In this document: piece after piece, positions 36,922 to 47,308 of the stretch
How the letters are laid out: the number at the start of each line of letters is the position of its first letter
Position numbering within the stretch: position 1 is the stretch's first letter
Assembly: GCA_020284085.1 (NCBI GenBank)
Contig: JACEVL010000161.1
Coordinates: 437,501-501,500, forward strand
From: Aporrectodea caliginosa
Lineage: Eukaryota > Annelida > Clitellata > Crassiclitellata > Lumbricidae
Direction: 5' to 3'
DNA length: 64,000 nucleotides
The notes under the pieces: model-generated
What the model was told of the DNA's origin: nothing
Seen by the model: only the letters and a program-made list of their open reading frames with translations
The model's database searches: none
Translations under genes and position numbers: made by a program

Positions 36922-39900
36922 TTAGCGATACCGCAGAGGCTTTCGGACGAGGCGCTTAGGCCTTCCGTCCGAGAATGTTTCTCGATGCGTCGTACCGAAA
37001 TCAGCAATGGGTGTAGAGGGCCCATTATCTCCCAACTCATCTAATTCGTTCCGGGGTTCCTCACAATCCCAATCCGGTAGGGGTTCGAACTCCTCTGGAG
37101 GTGGCCTTTCCTCCGAATCCCGTGGCATCTCCCCTTCACACAACTTAAGCTTGTCTATATAAACCAGCATGGGCTGTGAACGGGCAGACTTCCGGATCTT
37201 GTACAGTACTGAATTGACCTGTTCCACTACCTCGTAAGGTCCGGTGTAAAACTTAGCCCACTTATCCTTAAGGCCAGTGCGTCTCCTCGGGTAAAAATAC
37301 CATACTCGGGAACCTACAGGAAACGAGGTCGGTTTTACCCGCAGATCATATCTGAACGCTCGGCTGGTGGCTTGGCGCTGCATGAATTTTCTGGCTACCC
37401 CAAAGTTATCCTGCATCTTAATCATTTGAGAGGCCACAAAATCATCAGTAGTAGACAACAAATTTGCAACAGAGATATCGCCTAAAACAAGATCGAGCGG
37501 AAGACAAAGCTCTCTGGAAAGAAAAAGACGATTCGGAGTAAATCCGGTGCTTTCGCTTTCGCTGGCTCTGTAGGCGGCCAAGACGTAGGGAAGATGCAAA
37601 TCCCAATCTTTCTGATTCTGGGCAACCACATGGACATAGGCGTGGGGATGGGCAACCACGTTGGCAAGCATGTCGATTTTATGTCGAACTTTCGGATGTA
37701 CGGCTTTTTGATGATAACATTTCTTCACCATGACGACATTACTGGCCCAAGCAGATGACGAAGGCTCGATTAACCGTTGGTGTAACATGCTTTCAACCTG
37801 TTCATCAATGACCGGCAATAATGTGAGCGGTTGACGACGCAAGGCTTGTCTTACTGGGGCTTCATTTCCAGTTTCTATCTCATGTTGTATCACGTCTGTA
37901 AAACCAAGATCCCATTCGTTCATCGAAAACGCCTTCTGATTATTCAGAATAATCTCCCGTAATTTGTCCTGTACTCCAGCTGGAACATCATCGGCAATGT
38001 CTGACCATAATGGCGAAAGAACAGAGTTTATTTCTTCTTGAGTTGGTTTACCTTGACCTTCCACGACGTTTGCGCAAGCAGCTGCGACTTCGGTTGTGAC
38101 ATCCATTACTGTTACTTCTTCTGCCATACATTGAGTACCCTTCTTTAGCCTGATTTCTTTACTGGTCGGATTCATCACACGAACTGGTAAGTCGACGATT
38201 CTTCCTGGCAATAAAGTACCTGAAATTACCAATCCGGAGCTCAACACCTGAGGCTGGGTAGCCCATTGACTATCAGACGAACGCAGATGAGAGACAACGG
38301 CGTAAGTGTATATGTCTAGTTCGCTTAGTGGAGGTACTTTCACATCCTGAGCGACGATTATTCTTCTGCAATTTCCTTGTCGTTTTCTTGTGCATATGGG
38401 AAAAGTATGATTCTGTATCTTCACCCATCGTTCACCAAAGTTCCAAAGAGCATTCTGTCTCTCCAGCCATTCCAGTCCCAAGATTAATTCAGATATTTGT
38501 TCGGTAATTAAACAAGAGACTTCAAATGAATAACCGCCTATTTCGCAGTTAATAGTGGCCTCGCCCAGTACACGGATAGCAGTACCATTCGCGGCACGAA
38601 GAGTCTGGGTAGAAGAACGGATGTCCTTCTTAAGAACCAGAGAAGCAGGAGCAAGAGTAAGTTCTGAACCGGTGTCAAGCAGAGCGAAGGTAGATTTTCC
38701 ATTAACCTTGAGTGACAGATAAGCGTTGTTACTGCCAACCACATGTCGGAGCGCACTCGGTTCCTGTTCATTTGAACCATCAGCTACAAATGGCTGTTCT
38801 CTCTGTTTCAATGGACAGGCCCGGGCAAAATGTCCGATTTGACCACAGTTAAAACAGCCCTGAGACGGTCGAGGTCCATTCTGACGATAGTTTCGAAATC
38901 TTCCATTCATTCCATTCCTATTCCACTGATTTCTCCATTGGGACGATTGTTCAGGTCGCACAAAGTTCTGATATGGCGGAGCTTGCGGTGTGAAGTTATT
39001 CCCACTATCCAGACGATATTCTAATTGTTCTAATCTCTGTTTCTGCGGCTCCAACTCTTCTTTCAAGAGTTTACGAACTAGTTCAACCGGAAAGTCATTT
39101 TCTTTCACAGCTTTAATTCTTCCTGGACGACGATCTGAATGTTCGGTCTCTTCTCTTTCTGCTTTCCTGTACCCTTCTAACCTCAAAGCCAGTTTATAAG
39201 CAGAATCCAAAGTTTCAGGTTCCCGTTCTCGCAATTTCAACGCTAATTCCTTATCTCGTAGAGCGTCAAGAAATGAACGAATGGCTATCGTTTCACTATG
39301 AGTAGACGTAGGCCCAGGATAGGCAAGAATCATAAGCCTCCTTATGTCTTGTGCCAGCGATCCTAGATCTTCACCGTCCTTCTGGCGACGAGTATTCAAT
39401 TGAGTTTGATACAACGACGCTTGATCAGAACTTCCATAGCGTAAGCGAAGCTTATTTACCAAGTCAGACCAGGTAGTAACTGTGTTCGAGTCAAACTCCC
39501 AAAGAAGTTGCGATGCAGGCTCAGACAAAGCACAGGTAAGCTGGTTTAATTTCTCCTCATCTGACCATCCATTGTTCTTGGAACAAACTTCAAATTTCCG
39601 AAGAAAGGCATCTACAGAAGTTTTTCCATTGTAGGTACCCATCTTAATGTATTGACGAGGCCTTTCTATATGTGAACTGGACGGAGAGATATTGGTTTTC
39701 CCTTCAGATGTAGGTGGAACCTTGCGATTAACTGTTTCAGCAGCGATTGTCTCAGCTTTAGGTTTTGCAGGGACAAATTCTGTAACTACTGAATTCGACG
39801 CATTAGAGTTCATCTCATTCTGTCTAATTTCTTTAGCATCAGAGAGTTTATCGCTTTCTTTGGTTATGTACTTATCATTTAATTCATTTGTTTCGGCTAT

Positions 39901-41349
39901 TCGACGTGGATACAACCAAGGTTCAGCATGCGAGAACTCATTGGTGTTCCGAGGAAATCTATTCATTTCGGCTATTTCGGAATTGATAGTCGAAGAAATG
40001 AAATAGTTACCTGGAGTAGACATCACTGATATGGGTTCCTTCACCCTTTCATGGACAACTGAGGACGAGCATGGCTGACTCTGTCCTGAAGCTCTTGCAA
40101 ACATGGATGGAGTAGAGTATATCACTGAAGTATTATCACATTTCTTTCGATTCAATTCAAAGGAATGAAGAGTATTTGGAAGACATACATCAGAAGACTG
40201 ATTCAAATGCAATCCAGCCGATTCATCGTGTTTCATATTGAAGTTCGAGGAAGCAATCTTTGATGACAAGTCTTCATTTCGTAATGGAAAACTGAATTTG
40301 CTTGCCAAAGTGGTTGCCCAACGATCTTCAGTTATGAAAAGATCGGGATCTGTATATCTGCCTTCCGATGCGATGATTGGCCAATGACCCAAAGGTTTTT
40401 CGACCTTTTGCATCGGTAGACTTTTCCAATCCCTCGAATTTTGATTAACTCCTGCAACTGAAAACTCCAGATTAGAACATGATCGTACATTAGATTGATC
40501 TAAAATTCTAGAATTAGAAGTTAGTTTAGATTCTAATCTATCTTGCTTCCTAGGTGCATTTCTAAATGTCACCTCCTCATCTGAAGAATAGTCCCCTTGA
40601 TTCAAGCTCAGATAATCCAGACCATGAGCACCTTCTGCTTCTTGTTCATTTCTTCTATATGTGACCCTCTTAGGTCTAACTCCTGTCCCTTCAAAATTTC
40701 TTCTTTCGTCCTCAAAAAGCCTTCTTTCCTCCTCCAAGATTCTTCTTTCTTCCTCCAAGACCTTTCTTGTTTTATCAGGGACCTCATATCCTTTATTATT
40801 CAGTACCCGATATTCTTTATTATCTACCCCACTTCTGGTACCAATTGAAGCGTGCGTGGCGCCCTCTACCGAACGCGCGCACTGTCGGGGAAATTCGTCA
40901 ATCCGGGTCTGATAATAAAGTCTCGGGTTCAAATCCACCGAAGGTCTTGCTAACATAAAACCACCAGGGTCTCTCAACTGTACCAAGGATTGGGCCGCAG
41001 ATATGTCCCTAGCTGCTCGATCTGAGGCTGTAGCATAAATGCTAGCTGGGTTCTCATTTCCACCGACAGTTTGATTTGTGACTGCCTGACCAGACCTTTC
41101 TGTTCTGTTGATCTCATTATCAATTGTTTGTTTTTGTTGTTGTAGGATTTGGCTCAACAGATGCTCGACAGCGTGTTGGCGCTCTAGAAGCGTTCCTAGA
41201 AGTTCTTCTACTCCTTTCTGGTGCAGAGCTTCATTGGCTCCCTCTAGCGAATCTATCATTGGTTCATTATTTTGACTGTGACTTTCGTGATTTGAGTCTA
41301 ATTCTAAAGTTTCGTCACCAACCACACTTGCATCTTGTGATTCAGACAT
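36922..41349 (-). CDS. Gag-protease-(RT N-edge)-integrase C-terminal fusion ORF of the LTR element
   Basis: One open frame of 1475 codons starting at ATG 41349, inside the upstream LTR. Order: N-terminal polar region (1-164, LTR-encoded), an EEERRILEEERRLFEDERRN helix (about 190-215), Gag capsid-like region (GTYNGKTSVDAFLRKFEVCS, FLDALRDKELALKLR), CCHC knuckle CFNCGQIGHFARAC, retropepsin-like ALLDTGSELTLA, then the start of reverse transcriptase (HQRLIEPSSSAWASNVVMVK). At about 37720 this passes directly to integrase C-terminal sequence (HLPYVLAAYRASESESTGFT, FPVGSRVWYFYPRR, KWAKFYTGPYEVVEQV). The catalytic reverse transcriptase box, RNase H and integrase DDE core are deleted in frame. Full-length gypsy Gag-Pol would be several hundred codons longer. 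Confidence 0.88.
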   Translation of the reverse strand: MSESQDASVVGDETLELDSNHESHSQNNEPMIDSLEGANEALHQKGVEELLGTLLERQHAVEHLLSQILQQQKQTIDNEINRTERSGQAVTNQTVGGNENPASIYATASDRAARDISAAQSLVQLRDPGGFMLARPSVDLNPRLYYQTRIDEFPRQCARSVEGATHASIGTRSGVDNKEYRVLNNKGYEVPDKTRKVLEEERRILEEERRLFEDERRNFEGTGVRPKRVTYRRNEQEAEGAHGLDYLSLNQGDYSSDEEVTFRNAPRKQDRLESKLTSNSRILDQSNVRSCSNLEFSVAGVNQNSRDWKSLPMQKVEKPLGHWPIIASEGRYTDPDLFITEDRWATTLASKFSFPLRNEDLSSKIASSNFNMKHDESAGLHLNQSSDVCLPNTLHSFELNRKKCDNTSVIYSTPSMFARASGQSQPCSSSVVHERVKEPISVMSTPGNYFISSTINSEIAEMNRFPRNTNEFSHAEPWLYPRRIAETNELNDKYITKESDKLSDAKEIRQNEMNSNASNSVVTEFVPAKPKAETIAAETVNRKVPPTSEGKTNISPSSSHIERPRQYIKMGTYNGKTSVDAFLRKFEVCSKNNGWSDEEKLNQLTCALSEPASQLLWEFDSNTVTTWSDLVNKLRLRYGSSDQASLYQTQLNTRRQKDGEDLGSLAQDIRRLMILAYPGPTSTHSETIAIRSFLDALRDKELALKLREREPETLDSAYKLALRLEGYRKAEREETEHSDRRPGRIKAVKENDFPVELVRKLLKEELEPQKQRLEQLEYRLDSGNNFTPQAPPYQNFVRPEQSSQWRNQWNRNGMNGRFRNYRQNGPRPSQGCFNCGQIGHFARACPLKQREQPFVADGSNEQEPSALRHVVGSNNAYLSLKVNGKSTFALLDTGSELTLAPASLVLKKDIRSSTQTLRAANGTAIRVLGEATINCEIGGYSFEVSCLITEQISELILGLEWLERQNALWNFGERWVKIQNHTFPICTRKRQGNCRRIIVAQDVKVPPLSELDIYTYAVVSHLRSSDSQWATQPQVLSSGLVISGTLLPGRIVDLPVRVMNPTSKEIRLKKGTQCMAEEVTVMDVTTEVAAACANVVEGQGKPTQEEINSVLSPLWSDIADDVPAGVQDKLREIILNNQKAFSMNEWDLGFTDVIQHEIETGNEAPVRQALRRQPLTLLPVIDEQVESMLHQRLIEPSSSAWASNVVMVKKCYHQKAVHPKVRHKIDMLANVVAHPHAYVHVVAQNQKDWDLHLPYVLAAYRASESESTGFTPNRLFLSRELCLPLDLVLGDISVANLLSTTDDFVASQMIKMQDNFGVARKFMQRQATSRAFRYDLRVKPTSFPVGSRVWYFYPRRRTGLKDKWAKFYTGPYEVVEQVNSVLYKIRKSARSQPMLVYIDKLKLCEGEMPRDSEERPPPEEFEPLPDWDCEEPRNELDELGDNGPSTPIADFGTTHRETFSDGRPKRLVRKPLRYR

Positions 41350-42208
41350 TTCCTTGTCTTTTTATTTTAGACAAATTAAAGGTGAACAGAACTGAATTTG
41401 AAAACAAAGTGTTTAAAGAGTTCTCACTAATCTAACGACGCAAAGTTCCTATTGTCTTAATCGGATACAATTAACAAAACTCACTACCTTATCAACTATC
41501 GGCCTGACAGAGATTCTCGAGTGTACCATAAGATTTTGCGTACTAAAGAACAGAAACTTTATAGTTTAACATGTACGATCACGTGTTAAGAAATCTGGAG
41601 ATCAGTATGATACTATAGATAGGAAAACTTGTACTCCCTGAATTACAAACTGATAACTTCCCACAGGCCAAGGCCTTTTCCTGATCATCGAACAGTAATC
41701 AACTGTTGAAATTTTCCACTGTATAGTAAGTCCACCCAGGGACATCGACACCGAAACAAGAAAAGGAAAATGCTTCAATTCGATACCAAAACTCCACGGA
41801 AAATCACCAAACTTGCACCGGAGGTACCGGACCAAATTCCCCGTAAAAATTATCGAAGTAAACCGCCTCCAAATCAAAATACAACCCTCAAAAGATCAAA
41901 AGACTTCAGGCACAAAACCCTTAACAACCTGAATCCGCCATCTTAAACTTCCAACTGCGCAGAAAAGCAGCGTGCCTTGTCAGGGGTCCACACGCACGGC
42001 GGCGAGATCTCGGCGACGAGATCTCGGCAACCAACCAGGACTCATGTAAGAATTAATTCGAGCGGTAAGCGTTCGACTCAACTTATTCCAACCAATCCCC
42101 AGGGTGGTTCTATCCGTAGCTATTAATAGTTAGGCTGTAGGCCAGTTCAGGAGGAATAGACTAAAAACTTTAGAGTAAATAACTCTGGCGAATTTCACGT
42201 TCGCCACA
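40859..42208 (-). repeat. Upstream (5') LTR, containing the start of gag
   Basis: 1350 bases matching 34305-35654. Unusually for an LTR, it holds an ATG (41349) whose frame runs out of the repeat, through the presumed primer-binding site, into gag. Confidence 0.85.
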
Positions 42209-42217
42209 GGAACTTTT

Positions 42218-42293
42218 ATTTAAGGAAAGATATAATATAGGCTATCTTTCCTTAAATAATGATCGATGAGAATATATTATATTCTCATCGATC
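42218..42293. other. Two consecutive perfect hairpins
   Basis: ATTTAAGGAAAGATA (42218-42232) pairs with 42243-42257 (15 bp, 10-base loop). GATCGATGAGAATATA (42261-42276) pairs with 42278-42293 (16 bp, one-base centre). They sit just outside the 5' LTR, in the MITE remnant. Confidence 0.85.
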
Positions 42294-42528
42294 CCGCTTC
42301 TATTTACGGTAACAATTATTTCGATCAATCCAACTTCAATTTTGAACACAGGAATGTTTTCATCCATCCCACTTCCATTTAGGGAAACAGTTTTTTCATC
42401 AATCCAGCTTCCATTTTAAAGTGACAATATCAAATAATTTAGCAACAACATAATAAAACCGCTATTCCGATATGAGAATTTCAGAAATAATTAAACCCGC
42501 TAAAACGATAGATTACCTTATTATATAA

Positions 42529-42968
42529 TCCAATATGGCGGATTTGGTAAGACCGACCGCATATCTCAGTATATGCGTGAGGTATTGCACTGGCTTCCTT
42601 TCCCTCAGCGCATCTCATACAGGATCGCGTCCTTGGTGTGGCGGTGCTTATCAGGCTGGGCACCCTCTTACCTGCGTGAGCTATGCCGCCCTCTTTCCAC
42701 TTGCACGGGCCGCCGAGCACTGCGCTCCTCTGTCCACGGTGACCTGGCGGTCCCATTCGCCCGCTCTGCAACAATGCAGAGCCGTTCCTTCTCTGTGGTT
42801 GGTCCAACAACCTGGAACGGGCTAACACTAGATTTACGACACCTTCCAAACTGTTCTCAGTTTCACCAACAGTTGAAGACTGCATTCTTCCGTATGGCCT
42901 GGGTCGGGAGCGCCTCTGAGTAGGGATCTTTGAGGGGGCGCTATATAAATTCTGATTGATTGATTGAT
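42529..42968 (+). pseudogene. LINE 3' end (L2/CR1-like) with GATT tail
   Basis: The frame 42573-42923 reads LHWLPFPQRISYRIASLVWR, GWAPSYLRELCRPL, FSVVGPTTWNGLTLDLRHL and FHQQLKTAFFRMAWVGSASE, the C-terminal domain of LINE reverse transcriptases. The end is GGGGGCGCTATATAAATTCT and (GATT)n. Not in unit B. Strongly 5' truncated. Confidence 0.8.
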
Positions 42969-44255
42969 AAGTTTACACTTTAGATTTCAGCCTGTATGAT
43001 TCGCAGGTGTTTGGGTGGTTTATTGTTCTTTGAAACCAACCATTATTATTATTATTAAATAAATTTGTAGCGCGCGCAAGTTCACACCGAAATGTAAATC
43101 TGAGGCGCGGGTCATCATCTTGCGGGTCAACATCATGCGGGTCGGGCTGTAGGCCTAGGCCACACAGCCAGCAAGCTATGATAAAATGCAGTCTAGGTTA
43201 AAATTTCGGCTTGTTTTTTGGAGTGTCTGATTTATGGTCATTGACAAGCAAAGTTCAATAGCTGCCCAAAATAGGCGATTTTCTCTCTTCCTTGACTTAA
43301 ATTTAATATTTTAAAGTTAATTTTGGATATAGGGGCATGTAAAGAAACACGACCAGTTAAAGAGATCTGGGTTGAAAAGAACCAACCACATTTGGTTTGC
43401 CTACATTACAACTTCAATGATGCTTAGACTGGTGCCGTTCTTGAGAAGACACTTTTATCCAGAAAGGGAAAAGCTGCAACATAGACTATGAAACCTCAAC
43501 AGAGTAGCATTTCCTTTTCCAATAAAACTCTTAGATTCCTCTTAAGAAGGCCAAATGCGAAGATTTGCAGCAGTTTGTAAAATTCTTCTCTGAAGCAGCT
43601 GCACTGTAGTACAAGACTTTGCCATAATTATTCTCTCACAGAAAAGAAACATGATAGTGAGGATGAAAATTGTGACTAACATTATGCAATATGCAGCAGA
43701 AGGACAACAATCCAGCAAACATCCTTGCTTTTAATTTTAATATTGTTAGTTTAATAGCAGCTATTATTATTATTTTTTAACTACTGGTAAACAACTGTTC
43801 AATTATTCAAAAACAATAATTATTGTGGAACGTTATCTATCTATGTTCGGCTTAAAATTACGGTTTTTGTAAAAAAATTGCCATACGAAGCAAAATTAAA
43901 ATTTTTATTATGTGGCGACACCTAACTGTTGGACAAATTTTTTAGAAAATTTTATAGAGACATAACATATCCGCATAAATGCCAATTGCATTATGATATT
44001 GTCATAAATAAAATACTTGTAGACTTTCAAACTTGTTTGTGAATATATATAGCTGTTCACTCGGTGAAGGTTTTAAGTACGGGGTAACTCAACCAAAACT
44101 GGAAATATTTTCAAAGAAAACGATAAAACCGAAAAGCAATTAAAGAGATCATGATAATACACAACCCCTAATTAAAGATCATTCTGACAATTATTGTCTC
44201 AAAATAAGTTCGTTATTATTATGAGTTTTCGTAAATAATGAATTTGGCTTTTCAG
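42969..44255 (+). other. Upstream region of TRIM 2, shared with unit B
   Basis: Diverged match to 50485-52228 (CCAGTTAAAGAGATCTGGGT, TATCTATCTATGTTCGGCTT). The shared acceptor at 44254-44255 implies a noncoding 5' exon in this stretch, but it could not be placed. Confidence 0.5.
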
Positions 44256-47200
44256 TTTCTACTTCTATGGCTGCGAGTCGTCCAATTTCTGTTCAAGGTC
44301 AAATGGCTGATGTTACTGAATGTTCCATTTGTGTGAAAGTCTACGCAAATCCTAAAATTCTTCCCTGTGTTCACACATTCTGTTTGCAATGCCTGGAAAA
44401 GTTTGGAAAGGACAAGAAAACGGGTGATCAGATGGCATGTCCAATTTGCAGGAGTGAATTTCTGATTCCAGATGGAGGTCTTTGTAGTTTGCCAAATAAT
44501 TTCTTTATTGACAAGATGGTGGAGATTCGAAAACTTTCAGAAACAACCACAAATGAAGCTCTGTGTGCAACCTGTCCAGAGGAAGAGAAAGTAAAGGCTA
44601 AACTGTTTTGTTTCGAATGTGAGCAGAACCTTTGCGAACGCTGTGGTATCACTCACAGCAAAATGAAGTTCTGTCAAAACCATCAGGTTGTTGAAATCGG
44701 GGAAAAATTGAAACCACACGAAGTCAACTCTCGCAACAGCTATTGTGATCAGCATCCTGGCGAACTTGTTAAAATGTACTGCAAAGATGACAAGGCAACA
44801 ATCTGCATCCTTTGTTTTTCGGAGAGTCACCAATCACATAATTGTGTTAGTGTTACTGAAGCATCGGAAGAATTCTCGTATGCACTGAAGAACGATTTAG
44901 AAACGGTTTTGGAGAGATTGCCTGAACTTCAGACCTCACTTCAGAAATGTGATAAGTGGAAAAAAGATTTCCTTGCACAAATTGTTGATGCAGAAAAACA
45001 TGTTTTAGACGAAGCAGTGAGACTGAAGGTTTTAATAAACTCCCATCTAAATACATTAAGACAAAAATTGGCAGCACTTAAAGACGAGAGACTGAAGAAA
45101 TTAACAAATACGAAACAAGATATGGAAAGCTTTAAAGTCACAACTGAAACCTACAGAAAATATTGCGAGGAACTGTTAATCAAAGGGTCACCTGGTGATA
45201 TATGCTGGGGAGCTAATCAACTGAAAGTCCGAGCTCTTGAGTTGGCATCATTGGCGACAAACGTTTGTGCTCATCAGTTCAACTGGGATGCAGTCATTTT
45301 CAAATCTGTTAACCTTAAGGATGTTTTCCGTATGAACAGTATTACTAATGTTATCGGCGATGTGCAAGACAGCTCCGTGAATGATTGTTTTAAACAGCCT
45401 GATACGCATGCTGCAGGTGAGATGAAAATTTTAAGCCAATTGAAGAAGTATATTAGATACTACAGGACATGACTATGTTAAAGGTCCTTACCAAGAGTAG
45501 AACTTTGTAACAGTACTTAAACAAAATATGTCCAGTAATTTCTTAGAAAAAGTGGAAATTAGCATGAGCAATTTAATCAATATAATTTTGAATAGCGTCG
45601 CGGTTTCAGCATTACTTTAACTAACGATCGCATGTGGAAATTTTGAAATTCGGCCACACATTTAGTTATATTAGACAATAATATGAAATAACTCAAAAAT
45701 GCAATGGAGAGTGACCACATGATATCCTGTTAAATTTTTAAAGTATGCATTATGTTAAAAATATTTTCTTTTATAATGTTAATAACAATCCTACTAATTA
45801 TAATATTTGGACAAGAATTCGATGAGGCAAGAAGATTCATTCATTCATTCATTCATTCATTACGAAGTTTTATATAGCGCCCCTTCAAGGTTACTACTCA
45901 GAAGCGCTCCCGACCCCAGCACGGCTGAAAAGGACAGTTTTGAGGCAAGTATAGAAAGATTCAGAGTGGATTCTGGGATGCAAGCGCAGCGTCAAAGGGA
46001 GCCCGTTCCAGAGGGATGGGCCAACCACTGAGAAGGCCCGATTCTGCTTAGTAGCTGTGCGGGCAAAAGGGACCATGAGCACGCCCCGCTCAGTAGAGCG
46101 GAGAGAGCGACGACCCGGAGCACCCAAGGTAGGGCAGCAGAGGTCGCGTAGATAGGCAGGGGCTAGGCCGAGCAAGGACCGCCAGACCAAAGCGATGATC
46201 CGATACGAGATCCGCTGCAGTAGGGGAGCCAATGAAGCACATCCAGCATATAACCTGAGACGTGGCCAAATTTTGGAATACGTCCGCAAGATATAGAAAA
46301 CTTAATCAGAGAGAGAAGATGGTAGTAGATGGGGCATGTTTTTCGTCTGGATTATGATAGAACAGTCAAACATGAGATGTCCTGGGATTCTAGAGAGAGA
46401 AGGAGGATAGGAAGACCTCGGAAGAACTGGCTGGAAACCATCAGAGGGGACTTGACACGACTGGAGATGTTGCGGGACAAGGCTGAGGAGCTGGCAATGA
46501 ACAGTGACAAGTAGAGGAGATGAATTTCCCGATGTGCAGAGTTGCATGGGAAGGACTAAGTACCTAAGTAAGTAAGTAAGTCACTAATTCTAAGTAAACC
46601 CTGACAGCTTTACGGATAAGAAATATCTACATTATGTTTGAGAGCTTTTCTTGTATTCAATTATTTAATATAGAAACAATTCGTTTATTGTAATTTTTAG
46701 AGAAAGAAGAACTGGAACGAAAATCAGAGGCTGTTCTAAATCTAAAACCGAACCAGTTAGATTTGACCAAGACAGAGGCGTTCAAGAAGGAGCTAAAGCA
46801 GGATATACCTGATCTAGAATTTGAATTAAAACAGACTCACATGAATTTGCATGGCTTGCCGGATGATGTGAAAAGATCTAGGCTGTATCTACTGGAGGGA
46901 ATTACTGCTGCTGTTCAGGATACGTTTGAGATCTCCGAATCAATTAGCAAGGTGTTTGCCAAAGATGAAGCGAAGCCCTATCTTATGGAGCTGTTGCTTA
47001 GCAAAGGCATCTCTGCCTCTTGGATGTGCAATGGTAGAAGTGTCGTTGTCTTTGCTTCAGATAATGAGAATCTGAAAGATGCCATCAGAGTTCTGAAGGA
47101 TGAAGTAGTCGAGGCACACCTTAACCTGGGTGCAGTACACCTACCTGAGGATTTTGGTCAGTCCCCTTCGTGGAAGGATTTCGTCAGGTGTCTGTGTGAG

Positions 47201-47308
47201 GAAGACAGACTACTGGAAGTCGGCGTTATTGATTCAGTCATTTTCGCCGCTTGCATGAGAAGCTCAATCGAAAAGACTAAAAGAAGAATAGAAGATTTCT
47301 TTTTTTAG
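44256..47308 (+). CDS. TRIM protein 2 with KH-like C-terminal exon
   Basis: Exon 1 coding 44267-45416 (1150 bases; acceptor CTTTTCAG before TTTCTACTTCT-ATG), donor GCAG/GTGAGA; exon 2 46701-47308 (acceptor AATTTTTAG, stop TAG). The split codon G/AG gives Glu384; total 585 residues. RING ligands C19, C22, C34, H36, C39, C42, C58, C61. B-box 1 about 100-145 (CATC ... CFECEQNLCERCGITH). B-box 2 about 160-193 (CDQHPGELVKMYC ... CILCFSESHQSH). Coiled coil about 200-335. Exon 2 encodes LHGLPDDVKRSRLYLLEGIT, GISASWMCNGRSVVVFASDN and WKDFVRCLCEEDRLLEVGV. Its alternation of strands and helices resembles the KH-like repeats of PARP14/DTX3L; this is inference. A RING-dependent E3 ligase role is expected from the family. 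The intron holds two LINE fragments. Confidence 0.88.
45834..46582. mobile_element. Two head-to-head LINE 3' fragments in the TRIM 2 intron
   Basis: Left, minus strand: (CATT)n tail, ATATAGCGCCCCTTCAAGG, then a frame (46289-45894) LAPLLQRISYRIIALVWRSL ... FSVVGPSLWNGLPLTLRL. Right, plus strand: frame 46329-46514 MGHVFRLDYDRTVKHEMSW, GRPRKNWLETIRGDLTRLEM, with an (AAGT)n tail. They are from two LINE clades. The pair is present in TRIM 3 too, so both entered before the duplication. Confidence 0.8.

Larger units (their letters stand above)
34305..42208 (-). mobile_element. Ty3/gypsy-like LTR retrotransposon, internally deleted
   Basis: Direct repeats 34305-35654 and 40859-42208 are both 1350 bases and nearly identical (three differences noticed). 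On the minus strand each starts TGTGGCGAACGTGAAATTCG. Next to the downstream copy lies a purine tract AGGTGGGTGAGGG, the expected polypurine primer. A primer-site candidate TTGGTACCAGAAGTGGGG follows the upstream repeat at about 40845. The upstream repeat probably runs on to CTTCA just before it, so the downstream copy lacks about 13 terminal bases. Two frames, 41349-36922 and 36812-36018, lie between. Polymerase core, RNase H and integrase catalytic core are absent, so it could only move in trans. It is missing from unit B, so it entered after the duplication. Confidence 0.88.
34273..42517. mobile_element. CATCAATCC-family MITE split by an LTR retrotransposon
   Basis: A perfect 8-base target duplication TTATTATA lies at 34265-34272 and 42518-42525. 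Inside, CTATCGTTTTAGCGGGTTTA (34284-34303) is inverted at 42491-42510. The right part (42209-42517) has CAATCCAACTTC-type units. The left part is only 32 bases, so MITE sequence was lost at the junction with the LTR. The empty site survives in unit B at about 50463-50475 (AAATTATTATATAAGTTTA). Confidence 0.7.

Noticed and set aside
46763..47308. Exon 2 of TRIM 2 as a separate gene starting at 46763
   Set aside because: The codon there is TTG. The frame is open back to an acceptor at 46700 and joins exon 1 in phase.
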